A DNA stretch of 50,339 bases from Woeseiaceae bacterium. GTDB taxonomy: Bacteria; Pseudomonadota; Gammaproteobacteria; Steroidobacterales; Woeseiaceae. The stretch is taken from contig JASJBG010000002.1 of NCBI GenBank assembly GCA_030066625.1, positions 1 through 50,339 on the forward strand. Direction: 5' to 3'. Below, one piece after another: positions 24,491-32,725 of this stretch (the stretch's first letter is position 1; each line of letters opens with the position of its first letter). Position numbers and translations under genes: made by a program. The notes below the pieces were generated by a model, which was not told the origin of the DNA, made no database searches, and saw only the letters and a program-made list of their open reading frames with translations.

Positions 24491-25147
24491 CTACTGCGGC
24501 TGGTTGCCGTCTTCGTTGCGACGCTTCAGTTCGTCGCGGATAGACGCGAGGTCATTCGCCGGTGCCTGTTCCTCGGGCACCGGTTCCTGGACCGCCTGTT
24601 CCACCGGCTGCGGAGCAACCTCGGCGGTCGGCGCGTTGCCGGAAGGCGGCGGCGCATCGAAGGTCACGTTCACGCCCGGCTCGGGTTCGACCTGAGTCTC
24701 GACCGGATCCGGAATGACCGCGAGCGGAGCGTTGCCGCTCGGTAGCGAGCGGTCCTCGGTGCCCGGCGGCAATTCACCGAACTGCGCGAGGTACTCGGCT
24801 TCCTCGCGCTGGCGCTGGGCTTCTGCCGCGCGACGACGAGCCTCGGCCGCAGCCTGCTGGGTCCGGCGCAGGGCCTCGCGCTTGCGCTGCGACTGCGCCT
24901 CGAGTTCCTCACGGCGTGCGGCTTCCTCTTTCGCCTCGATCAGCTTGACCGCCTCGCGGGCATTCACGCACTCGGCGTCATAGCGGGTCTCGGCGCGGTT
25001 CTGCGTGCAGCGCACCAGCGCAGCCTCGAGCAGGATCGGATTGTCCATGAATTCACCGACCGAACGCGGCGGCGGCTCCTCGGCACAGCCGACGAGCAAA
25101 AATCCTCCAGCAATCCAGAGACTTAGGCGCTTTAGACCGGTTGTCAT
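24491..25147 (-). CDS. EexN-like lipoprotein with coiled coil
   Basis: 218 residues. Lipobox LLVGC with the lipid Cys at about 21. The first 50 mature residues match the EexN-type module: SVGEFMDNPILLEAALVRC, then NRAETRYDAECVNAREAV, with two conserved Cys. Next comes a long Glu/Arg/Ala coiled coil (about 65-125, with repeated RREELEAQSQRKRE-like blocks) and a Pro/Glu/Val tail carrying SGNAP twice. EexN is the surface exclusion lipoprotein of some conjugative elements, but the module is also widespread in chromosomes. I chose the ATG at 25147 because it places the signal peptide at the N-terminus. No conjugation genes are near. Confidence 0.78.
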   Translation of the reverse strand: MTTGLKRLSLWIAGGFLLVGCAEEPPPRSVGEFMDNPILLEAALVRCTQNRAETRYDAECVNAREAVKLIEAKEEAARREELEAQSQRKREALRRTQQAAAEARRRAAEAQRQREEAEYLAQFGELPPGTEDRSLPSGNAPLAVIPDPVETQVEPEPGVNVTFDAPPPSGNAPTAEVAPQPVEQAVQEPVPEEQAPANDLASIRDELKRRNEDGNQPQ

Positions 25148-25295
25148 TCGGCGTGATCCGATAGCTATCTTGGCTAAGTGGTTAAAAAATATGCACGTTT
25201 TCAGGGGGAATCTTACCCCGGTGTCAAAGGCCAAAACCGTTCTGAGTTCGCAGTTTTCGACACTTGGCCGAATTCGCTGGAGCGCCGGTCGGCGG

Positions 25296-25304
25296 TGCTA
25301 TAGT
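25296..25304 (+). promoter_or_regulatory. extended -10 promoter for the MFS-PlsC gene
   Basis: TGC followed by TATAGT fits the extended -10 pattern TGnTATAAT with one change, 32 nt before the GTG. No good -35 is present, as is usual for extended -10 promoters. Confidence 0.5.
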
Positions 25305-25336
25305 GGCGCGAGCCGGACGCAGGGATTACGCATTAC

Positions 25337-27220
25337 GTGGCGGACAACAGCCAGTTCAGACTGCTTGGACAGCGACGATTCGCCCCGTTCTTCGTCACCC
25401 AGTTCCTTGGCGCCCTAAACGACAACGTTTTTCGCAACGGTTTCCTGATCCTCGCGACCTTCCAGGGGATACAGCTCTTCGGCTGGGACGAGAGCACGCT
25501 GGCCAACGCGGCCGGCATCGCCTTCATCCTGCCCTACGTGCTGTTCTCGGCCACGGCCGGACAGATTGCCGACAAGTACGAAAAATCGATGCTCATCCGC
25601 CGCATCAAGCTGTTCGAGATCGCGCTGATGCTCATTGCCGCCGCGGCATTTCTCAGAGGCGGCTATGCCCTGCTCCTTTTCGTGCTGTTCCTGATGGGGC
25701 TGCAGTCCACGCTGTTTGGGCCCGTCAAGTACGCGTACCTGCCGCAGCACCTCGACACCACCGAACTCATCGGGGGCAACGCGCTCGTCGAGGCCGGGAC
25801 CTTCACGGCAATCATCATCGGCCTGATCATTGGCGGCGTGACGGTCGGCGCAAGCCCTGACAACGCGCTCCCGATCGCCACCTGCCTCGTCGTGTTCGCG
25901 GTCGCGGGCTACCTGGCGAGCCGGCAGATCCCCATGACCCGAGCTGCCGACCCGCAACTCAGGCTGAGCCTGAACGCGTGGCGGGAGACATGGCGAATCG
26001 TCGGTTTCGCACGCGAGAGCAAGGCCGTGTTCCTGTCCATCCTCGGGATCTCCTGGTTCTGGTTCTACGGCACGGTCATGACCATACAGGTGCCGGCTTA
26101 TACGCTCGAGATACTGAACGGCAACGAGTTCGTCACGACCTGCCTGCTCGCAACGTTTGCAGTCGGCGTCGGCATCGGCTCGATGCTCTGCGAACGATTG
26201 TCAGGGCACCGCATCGAGTTGGGCCTCGTACCTTTCGGTGCGATAGGCCTGACCGTGTTCGCGATCGACCTCTACTTTGCGCAGCCTGTGGCGAACGGCA
26301 CACCGGTCACGACGCTCGCCGAGTTTCTCGACCGGCCCGGCACGTGGCGCGTGCTATTCGACCTGACGATGCTCGGTGCGTTCGGCGGCATCTACAGCGT
26401 GCCCCTGTACGCGCTGATCCAGCAGCGGTCGAAGCGCCAGCATCTGTCACGCATTATCGCGGCCAACAACATCATCAACGCGTTCTTCATGGTAGGCGCG
26501 TCGGTGCTGTCGCTTGTCCTGCTGACGGCCGGGCTATCGATTCCGCAGCTGTTCTTTGTCACGGCCGTGCTCAACGCGGTGGTTGCGATCTACATCTTCT
26601 CGCTGCTGCCGGAATTCCTGATGCGCTTCCTGGCGTGGCTGATCATCTCCTTCCTGTATCGGATACGCACGCAGGGTGAGGAGAACATTCCGGATACCGG
26701 GGCGGCCGTCGTCGTCTGCAACCACGTCAGCTTCATGGACGCGATCATCCTGGGAGGCTCGATCCGGCGGCCGATGCGCTTCGTCATGTACTACAAGATC
26801 TTCGAGATCCCACTGCTGAGCTTTTTCTTCCGGCACGCCAAAGCAATCCCGATCGCATCGGCGAAGGAAGACGAAGTACTGATGCACGAGGCGTTCGAGA
26901 AAGTCGACGCCGAGCTCGCAGCGGGCAACGTCGTCTGCGTGTTTCCCGAGGGTGGAATTACCCGGGACGGTGAAGTACAGCGTTTCAGGCCGGGCATCGA
27001 GAAGATTATCGAGCGACGGCCCGTGCCCGTCGTCCCTGTTGCGCTCGGCCGGCTGTGGGGCAGCTGGTTTAGCCGCAACCGCGACGGCGCGCTGAAGAAG
27101 TTCCCCGGGCGCCTGTTCGCGCGCGTGCCGGTCACGATCGGCGAGCCGGTCCCTGCACGGGACGTGACCGCTCCGCGTCTCGAATTGCTGGTAAGGACGC
27201 TGCGCGGCGACGAACGCTAG
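25337..27220 (+). CDS. MFS transporter-PlsC acyltransferase fusion
   Basis: 627 residues. The first 430 form an MFS transporter of about 12 helices resembling LplT, the lysophospholipid flippase (FVTQFLGALNDNVFRNGFLI near the N-terminus). The last 190 are a PlsC-type acyltransferase: NHVSFMD at 462-468, the second block around RFVMYYKIF, and FPEGGIT at 536-542. The combination should import lysophospholipid and re-acylate it for membrane repair. In the known fused form an acyl-ACP synthetase (AMP-binding) domain follows, as in LplT-Aas; it is absent here. The start is GTG; AGGGA lies upstream at a loose spacing. The stop overlaps the P1 peptidase stop by 4 nt (CTAG). Confidence 0.9.
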   Translation: MADNSQFRLLGQRRFAPFFVTQFLGALNDNVFRNGFLILATFQGIQLFGWDESTLANAAGIAFILPYVLFSATAGQIADKYEKSMLIRRIKLFEIALMLIAAAAFLRGGYALLLFVLFLMGLQSTLFGPVKYAYLPQHLDTTELIGGNALVEAGTFTAIIIGLIIGGVTVGASPDNALPIATCLVVFAVAGYLASRQIPMTRAADPQLRLSLNAWRETWRIVGFARESKAVFLSILGISWFWFYGTVMTIQVPAYTLEILNGNEFVTTCLLATFAVGVGIGSMLCERLSGHRIELGLVPFGAIGLTVFAIDLYFAQPVANGTPVTTLAEFLDRPGTWRVLFDLTMLGAFGGIYSVPLYALIQQRSKRQHLSRIIAANNIINAFFMVGASVLSLVLLTAGLSIPQLFFVTAVLNAVVAIYIFSLLPEFLMRFLAWLIISFLYRIRTQGEENIPDTGAAVVVCNHVSFMDAIILGGSIRRPMRFVMYYKIFEIPLLSFFFRHAKAIPIASAKEDEVLMHEAFEKVDAELAAGNVVCVFPEGGITRDGEVQRFRPGIEKIIERRPVPVVPVALGRLWGSWFSRNRDGALKKFPGRLFARVPVTIGEPVPARDVTAPRLELLVRTLRGDER

Positions 27221-28377
27221 TCAGTGGCTGGTTCGAGCGCGTTGTAGCGTTTCAGGATTCTGAGCAGGTCGTCGACCGGAATGGCGTCGAGACGGCCGCG
27301 GGAACTGGTCACGGTCGTCGCCTTGAATATCGCGTTGTAGATCGCCTCCTCGGTTGCCTCCGAGGTCGCGGCGAACAGCGGTGACATTGCTGCATTCACG
27401 AGCGCCGGCGCAGTAACCGGCACGTCGCTTTCGCGCGGACGGCGGACATCGGCATGCGTGGAGAAGGCGATGACGTAGTCGCCGGATCCGTTGCTCGCGA
27501 ACGAGCCGGTGCGGGCAAGCCCCATCATGGCGCGCATTGCGAGCCTGTCGAGACTGCGTGCGTTGAGCGGTGCGTCGGTCGCGACGACCATCATGATGGA
27601 GCCATCTTCCTGGCGGTCGTCGTCGGCAGCCGAGTCCTCGAGATCCTTGCGAAACGAATAGGTACCAAGTTCCTGGCCGACCGGCGCGCCGTTCATCGTG
27701 AGGATGCCGCCGTAGTTGGTCTGCACCAGCACGCCGACCGTGTAGGCGCCGAGCGACTCGGGCAGCACCCGGGAGCTCGTGCCAATGCCGCCCTTCCAGG
27801 CGAATGCCTGCGTACCGGTGCCAGCGCCGATACTGCCCTCGTCTACCGGCCCGGAGCGCGCACCTTCGAGGGCGGCGAAAACGTGTTCGCGCTGCACGGG
27901 ATCGGCCCACATGTCGTTGACGCGCGAGTCGTTCGTCTCGCCAACGACCGGATTCACCGTGTGCTCACCCATGCCTGGCTGTTCGTACACCCAGTCCTTC
28001 AGCGCATTGGCTGCGCTCCACACGCACAGCGTGCACGTGAGCAGAATAGGCGTTTCGATCTCGCCGAACTCACGAACCTGGGTTTCGCCAATGAGCTTGC
28101 CATAGCCGTTGCCAACGTGGATCCACGCAGGCATGGGATGTGTGTAGAGATTGCCCGGGCCCGGAACGATCGCGGTAACGCCCGTGCGAATGTCATCACC
28201 CTCGATGATCGTTGTGTGGCCGACACGAACGCCCTCGACGTCGGTGATTGCGTTGAACTCGCCCGTCGGGAATACGCCGACCACGACACCGGCGTCGCGT
28301 GCGCGCGGACGATCGTCAGCAGAGACGCTCCCGGCCACGGCCAGCAGGAGCAACAAGAAGCATCGCATACTGATCAC
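27217..28377 (-). CDS. P1 family (DmpA/BapA-type) self-processing aminopeptidase, secreted
   Basis: 386 residues. A signal peptide (MISMRCFLLLLLAVAGSVSA, ending at 20) precedes a P1-family Ntn-hydrolase-like domain. Family motifs are present: ITDVEGVRVGH, the WKGGIGTSSRVLP block, and VVATDAPLNARSLDRLA followed by GLARTGSFASNGSGD. By analogy with DmpA the chain should be cut between Gly259 and Ser260 (EDG/SIMMVV), leaving Ser260 as the N-terminal nucleophile. The substrate class is D-amino-acid or beta-amino-acid peptides, exact one unknown. The GTG at 28377 overlaps the stop of the large ATPase gene (GTGA) with GAGGA 6 nt upstream, so it is translationally coupled to that gene. The signal peptide and lack of other leader genes make it a periplasmic partner. 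Confidence 0.9.
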   Translation of the reverse strand: MISMRCFLLLLLAVAGSVSADDRPRARDAGVVVGVFPTGEFNAITDVEGVRVGHTTIIEGDDIRTGVTAIVPGPGNLYTHPMPAWIHVGNGYGKLIGETQVREFGEIETPILLTCTLCVWSAANALKDWVYEQPGMGEHTVNPVVGETNDSRVNDMWADPVQREHVFAALEGARSGPVDEGSIGAGTGTQAFAWKGGIGTSSRVLPESLGAYTVGVLVQTNYGGILTMNGAPVGQELGTYSFRKDLEDSAADDDRQEDGSIMMVVATDAPLNARSLDRLAMRAMMGLARTGSFASNGSGDYVIAFSTHADVRRPRESDVPVTAPALVNAAMSPLFAATSEATEEAIYNAIFKATTVTSSRGRLDAIPVDDLLRILKRYNALEPATD

Positions 28378-31300
28378 TGTGTTTCCTCGACAGTCGTGGT
28401 GTCGAAGGCGAGTCGTTGCTGCCACTCGTCGAGCAGCGTATCGCGATTTCCGAACAGGCCAGGCGACGAAGCGTCATCGAACTGCAGGCGCTGCAGGTTG
28501 ACGATGCCCTCGCGAGCCACTGGCAGATAGAACGCCTGGCCGGACGAAGCCCTGCCCGAATCGCTGCCGAAAACGATTCGTGAGCCGGCGAGCGAATCCG
28601 GCACGAACATCGCCTGCAGCCAGATCAGCCCGGACGGCGATGAACCGACGCGATGGACCCAGCGCGACGTACGGAACAGCACGCGCGAACCGTTCGGCGA
28701 AAACGTAACCTCCTGGACGGGTGACGGCAGCTGCAGCGAGAGTTCACCCGTGCGGCCGTCCGCGAGCACGAACTGCTGCGCCAGGTTGTTCTGGTCGACC
28801 AGCACCAGGAAACGACCGCGTGGCGACAGCTCCAGCCAGCGTATCGGCGCTTCACCTTGCCAGAGCCTTCGCAGGCTCCAGACACCCGAGGCATCGCGCG
28901 TCATGACGTTGAGCGCGCCGCTCAGTGAACCGAGATACAGGCTGTTATCGAAGCCGAAGGCCAGGTCCGAGTGGGTCTCACCGAGTTCCAGTTCCGCGGC
29001 GATATCGCCCGTTGCCGTGTCGATGATATTGACCGTGGTTGCCGACAGGACGCCGACCAGGCTGCCGTCCGGTGAAAACGTGATCCGCTCGATCACGTTG
29101 CCCGGGAGTTCCGCGATGTAAGGTGCCGGCAGGCCGTCGGCCGTACTCCATACCCGCAGCGTATTGTCTTCCGCAACGCTTGCCGCAAGGCGACCGTCCT
29201 GGCTAATCGTCAAACCGCGGACCGCGGCGTTGTGCCCGAGGAAGCTGACGTCCTCGCGGGCCTTCGCCAGAGCCTCGGCGAACGACTCGACCGGCAGACG
29301 GTGCACGTTGCCGCCCCGGTCTGCAATCAGTACCGCGGACGCGTCGGGAAGCGCCGCAACGACGGCATCGGCAGCCGGAGTCCAGATCGCGTCACCACCA
29401 GGCGGCGCCTGCGCACCTTTTGTCGTCACCGGCAGCTGCCAGAAACGCACCCGGCCCTGCAGCGAGCCCGTGACGACAACGTCCTCTCCGGCGTTGAAGG
29501 CGAGCAGGTCACCGGCTTCTCCCGGCGCGGAGATCCCGATTGCCGGTCCGATGAGCCGGCCATCGACCGCGGCGTGCAGCTCGTAGCCGGTCCGCGGCCG
29601 ACCGACGAGAACGCGCGCTCCCGATGGCGAGAAACGGAGCCGCCAGGCGCCGTCGCCGAAGCGTTCGAGCAGCGGCGTATCGGGACGGTTGACGGCCCAG
29701 AGCGCGACACCCGACGATCCGTAGACCATGCCGAGGGTCTCGCCTCCCGCACTCAGGCTCACCTCGCTGGGCTGCTGCGGGAGATCGAACTGCACAAGCT
29801 GCTCCCCGCTCTGCAGGTCCCAGACACGTACCGCGCGGTCGTAGTCGGCAACCGCCACACGCTGACCGGTTGCGTCGAATGCCGTAAGCGCCGGTACGCC
29901 GGCGATCGTCAGCTCGCCGATTCGAGCAGCGGTTTCGAGATCCCAGACCTCGATTCGCGTCTCGACATCGCTGCGCGCCTGGACGACGAGACGCCTGCCG
30001 TCTGCCGTAAGGCGCGCCGTAGCGCTGGCCGGACCAATGGGCAGCGTCGTTTCCCGCTTGCCGGTCGTCGTATCCCAGAGATTGACCGTATCGAGCGTCG
30101 CCGTCACGAGGCGTCGGGCACCGCTGTCGACACCGACAAGCTGTTCGGTCTCCGTCACAGCGAACGCCGACACCGGCTTGGCGAAGGCAAGATCCCAGAG
30201 CCGCGCACTGTCACTTTGGGTCGCGCGCGCAACCGCGTAGCGGCCGTCTTCGCTGGTCCAGAACTGCGGTGCCTCACGTTCGATCGGATCGGGTATGCCG
30301 ATGCCGCGCTGGAAGTCTTCGATCAGCGCCTGCGAGTTCAGGGTCAGGTTCCAGCCGGCCAGGTAGCCTGCAACGCCCGTCGCTTCGTCGCGAATACTGA
30401 TACTCCAGGTGCCGGGAAGCGCTTCGCCCTTCAGAGGCTCGAGCTGCGCGGCCGGAATTCGAATGTCGTCCGCGCTCGATGCGCGCTCGCGGCCGAGGTC
30501 GACCTCGACCGCACGTCCCGACGGGGCGATGACCTTGATGCGCAGGTCGGCAAGCCGCGGATGGCTGACGTTGACGGTCAGACCGATGCGGTTGACCGTA
30601 CCCTCTCGATCGACGATGACGCGGCGCACGAGCGGCGATACTTCGAGCGCGGTGATGGTCCAGTCATCGCTGCGCGATATCCCTTGCGGACCCAATGTCG
30701 ACTGGGAAATACGTGCGCCATTGACTGACGTCAGCAGCAGGCTGCCCGGGTTGAACAGCAGCCGGTCGTTCTGGCCGGTCGCTACGCTGGCCAGCAGCAG
30801 CGGATAGTCTTCACCGACGAGCATTGACGCCCGATTGCGGCGTAGCGGCGTCGACAAGGAGAGGCTCTGCAACGACGCGAGCAACGCGTCATCCCGGCGC
30901 TCCTCGCGCGAGGCGGTTCGCACCTTGCGATCCCAGAACTCGGCTTTGAGCCGCTCCGGCATCGTGCCAGCTTCCGGCAGCATTCCCGCCATCGTCGAGA
31001 TCGCATCGATCTCGGCATCGTCGACCGCGGCGCGTGCGCGCGAATTCAGGTATTCGCGATACAGGTTGTCCGACCCGCTCGAATGACCCGGGAACGACCG
31101 CAGGTTGAGCCAGGCCGTTTCAGCCACGGACAGTTCCGTCTCGATCGACGTCAGAACCCTGACGTAGGGTTTCGGCAACCACTGTGTGTACCAGAACGGC
31201 ACCAGCGCGATCGCGAACAGCACGACCGCTGCTGCCACCGGGGCGCGCCAGTGGGCCGGCAGGTTCTCATTCGCCCAGCGGGCCGTGAACACTGTCGCGT

Positions 31301-32363
31301 AAATCCGGTTGCGAATCTTAAGCTCGCCGCTTTCATCGATCTCCAGCAGGCCGACCGCCATGAGCCGGCGCTGCAGGGACGAGCCGAGATCCGCCGGCAC
31401 GTTCACGCCCTTGCGAATCCGGCCGTACAGGTTCAGCAACGCCTCGGTGTTCTTGCGACCGACGAGCTGGCGGTGGATATGACTCATGAGCGGCTCGCTA
31501 TGCAGCGCCGCCTTGCCGGCCAGCTGCTGCATCACGAGCCGGTCGACATGACCCTCCACGTCGCCCGATACGCGTTCACGAGAGACCGCGCGCGCCAGCT
31601 TTTGCGTGAGATACGGCTGACCGCGCGTCCAGTGATAGATCCGGTCGAGCGCGCGGCCAGCATCGTCCGGCGCGAGGTTGAGCTCCGCCGCGAACAGGTT
31701 CAGGTCGTCGCGCGTGAAGTCGTCGAGCGGAATCGACTGCGTCACGTTGAACGGCGACAGCTCGGGTTCGTTCACGAGGCTCAGCGGATCGCACTCCCCG
31801 AGCAGGACGAACGTCAGCCTCGCGAAATCCGGGTCCGTTGCCCGAGCCGTGTGCGCGGAGCGGATGCTGCCGAGCAGCTGATCGGCGAATGGCAAATCAC
31901 CCGTGCACTGGATCTCGTCGACGAACACGACGACGCGCTTCTGGACCTGCTGGAGTATGACCTCCGCGTAGAACTCGACCAGGCGCTGGCGGTTGCTCAG
32001 CAGCGCCTTGTCCTGCCACCAGGCCTGCAGGTCTATGCGTATCCGCAGCTGGCGGAGCAACCGATAGGCAACGTTGTAATACCAGCGGCCGGCGTCCTGA
32101 CCGCCCTCACCGATCTGGCCGAGGTCGAGGATCGCGACGCGAACACCGGCGCCCTCGAGGCGCGCGGCGGTCGCGGCAATGAGGGACGACTTGCCGCTGC
32201 GGTCGGGGGCAATGATGTGCGCATAGCGCCCCGCGATGGCGGCTTCGTAAAGCAGGTCGTCCGCGCGCCGGTGAATGTAGCCGGCGCGGACGGCGTGCAG
32301 CGGCGAGCCAACGCTGAAAAACTCGCCGCTGGTGTCGACTCTTTCGTTCGGGTCTTCCGCCAT
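28374..32363 (-). CDS. membrane AAA/STAND-like ATPase with P domain and WD40 propeller
   Basis: 1329 residues with an uncommon domain order. About 10-260: AAA-like ATPase, with the P-loop IIAPDRSGKSSLI near 50-62, Walker B VVVFVDEIQ near 144-152 and the C-terminal YHWTRGQPYLTQKLARA typical of the AAA-like/STAND group. About 375-394: one membrane helix (VAAAVVLFAIALVPFWY), with basic residues on its N-side, so the ATPase is cytoplasmic and the rest periplasmic. About 400-570: helical region. About 580-676: proprotein-convertase P domain (LTVNVSHPRLADLRIKVIAP, GTWSISIRDEATGVAGYLAG). About 700-1250: repeated WD40 units (ARLWDLA, VRVWDLQSGEQ, LRVWSTADG). The ATG at 32363 is preceded by AAGG only 1-2 nt away; a GTG 15 nt earlier is an alternative. 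It is followed by the coupled P1 peptidase. Confidence 0.85.
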   Translation of the reverse strand: MAEDPNERVDTSGEFFSVGSPLHAVRAGYIHRRADDLLYEAAIAGRYAHIIAPDRSGKSSLIAATAARLEGAGVRVAILDLGQIGEGGQDAGRWYYNVAYRLLRQLRIRIDLQAWWQDKALLSNRQRLVEFYAEVILQQVQKRVVVFVDEIQCTGDLPFADQLLGSIRSAHTARATDPDFARLTFVLLGECDPLSLVNEPELSPFNVTQSIPLDDFTRDDLNLFAAELNLAPDDAGRALDRIYHWTRGQPYLTQKLARAVSRERVSGDVEGHVDRLVMQQLAGKAALHSEPLMSHIHRQLVGRKNTEALLNLYGRIRKGVNVPADLGSSLQRRLMAVGLLEIDESGELKIRNRIYATVFTARWANENLPAHWRAPVAAAVVLFAIALVPFWYTQWLPKPYVRVLTSIETELSVAETAWLNLRSFPGHSSGSDNLYREYLNSRARAAVDDAEIDAISTMAGMLPEAGTMPERLKAEFWDRKVRTASREERRDDALLASLQSLSLSTPLRRNRASMLVGEDYPLLLASVATGQNDRLLFNPGSLLLTSVNGARISQSTLGPQGISRSDDWTITALEVSPLVRRVIVDREGTVNRIGLTVNVSHPRLADLRIKVIAPSGRAVEVDLGRERASSADDIRIPAAQLEPLKGEALPGTWSISIRDEATGVAGYLAGWNLTLNSQALIEDFQRGIGIPDPIEREAPQFWTSEDGRYAVARATQSDSARLWDLAFAKPVSAFAVTETEQLVGVDSGARRLVTATLDTVNLWDTTTGKRETTLPIGPASATARLTADGRRLVVQARSDVETRIEVWDLETAARIGELTIAGVPALTAFDATGQRVAVADYDRAVRVWDLQSGEQLVQFDLPQQPSEVSLSAGGETLGMVYGSSGVALWAVNRPDTPLLERFGDGAWRLRFSPSGARVLVGRPRTGYELHAAVDGRLIGPAIGISAPGEAGDLLAFNAGEDVVVTGSLQGRVRFWQLPVTTKGAQAPPGGDAIWTPAADAVVAALPDASAVLIADRGGNVHRLPVESFAEALAKAREDVSFLGHNAAVRGLTISQDGRLAASVAEDNTLRVWSTADGLPAPYIAELPGNVIERITFSPDGSLVGVLSATTVNIIDTATGDIAAELELGETHSDLAFGFDNSLYLGSLSGALNVMTRDASGVWSLRRLWQGEAPIRWLELSPRGRFLVLVDQNNLAQQFVLADGRTGELSLQLPSPVQEVTFSPNGSRVLFRTSRWVHRVGSSPSGLIWLQAMFVPDSLAGSRIVFGSDSGRASSGQAFYLPVAREGIVNLQRLQFDDASSPGLFGNRDTLLDEWQQRLAFDTTTVEETQ

Positions 32364-32432
32364 GCCTTGCCCGCACACGCTTCCGGCCGTTCAGTTTACC
32401 GGACTCTCGCTGGCTAAGCGTGACGGATTCGG

Positions 32433-32438
32433 TATACT
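32433..32438 (+). promoter_or_regulatory. -10 (TATACT) upstream of the 82-residue protein gene
   Basis: TATACT stands 38 nt before the GTG at 32477. The -35 is weak (CTGGCT at 17 nt). The core GTATAC is symmetric, so divergent transcription into the ATPase gene could start here too. Confidence 0.4.
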
Positions 32439-32476
32439 CCGGCCGCTGTCGATACGTGTAAATCGAGGCCAGACGC

Positions 32477-32725
32477 GTGGATTTTCACCACCAACACAAT
32501 CTCGTCGAACCCGACAAGGCCGGCCAGGAACGCAAGTTCGGTATTCGCGTCACGCTTCCGGCAAACGACACACTGCGCAAGGTGCTGGGCGATGACTGGG
32601 AGCGGCTGCACTGGTATCCGACCGAGCAGGAGCGCGACGTCGCATTCGAAAGCATGGCGGAGCGGCACGGCTACTATCGGAAGACCGATACGCCGACCCA
32701 GGTTCTCGAAAAAATCGTCCGCTAG
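32477..32725 (+). CDS. small conserved-looking cytoplasmic protein
   Basis: 82 residues from a GTG with GAGG 8 nt upstream. No signal peptide or membrane helix. Composition and KFGIRVTLPANDTLRKVLGD then WERLHWYPTEQERD look like a small family of proteobacterial hypothetical proteins, but I do not know a function. It is divergent from the large ATPase gene and its stop shares CTAG with the convergent patatin stop. Confidence 0.72.
   Translation: MDFHHQHNLVEPDKAGQERKFGIRVTLPANDTLRKVLGDDWERLHWYPTEQERDVAFESMAERHGYYRKTDTPTQVLEKIVR

Noticed and set aside
25204-25222. inverted repeat GGGG...CCCC between the EexN-like and MFS genes
   Set aside because: Too short and GC-only in the stem to separate from chance; no second copy.
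29232-30728. 498-codon open frame on the plus strand within the ATPase/WD40 gene
   Set aside because: Antisense frame with no known motif or start signal.
31083-32417. 444-codon plus-strand frame opposite the AAA domain
   Set aside because: Antisense of a well-supported ATPase domain; no ribosome binding site.
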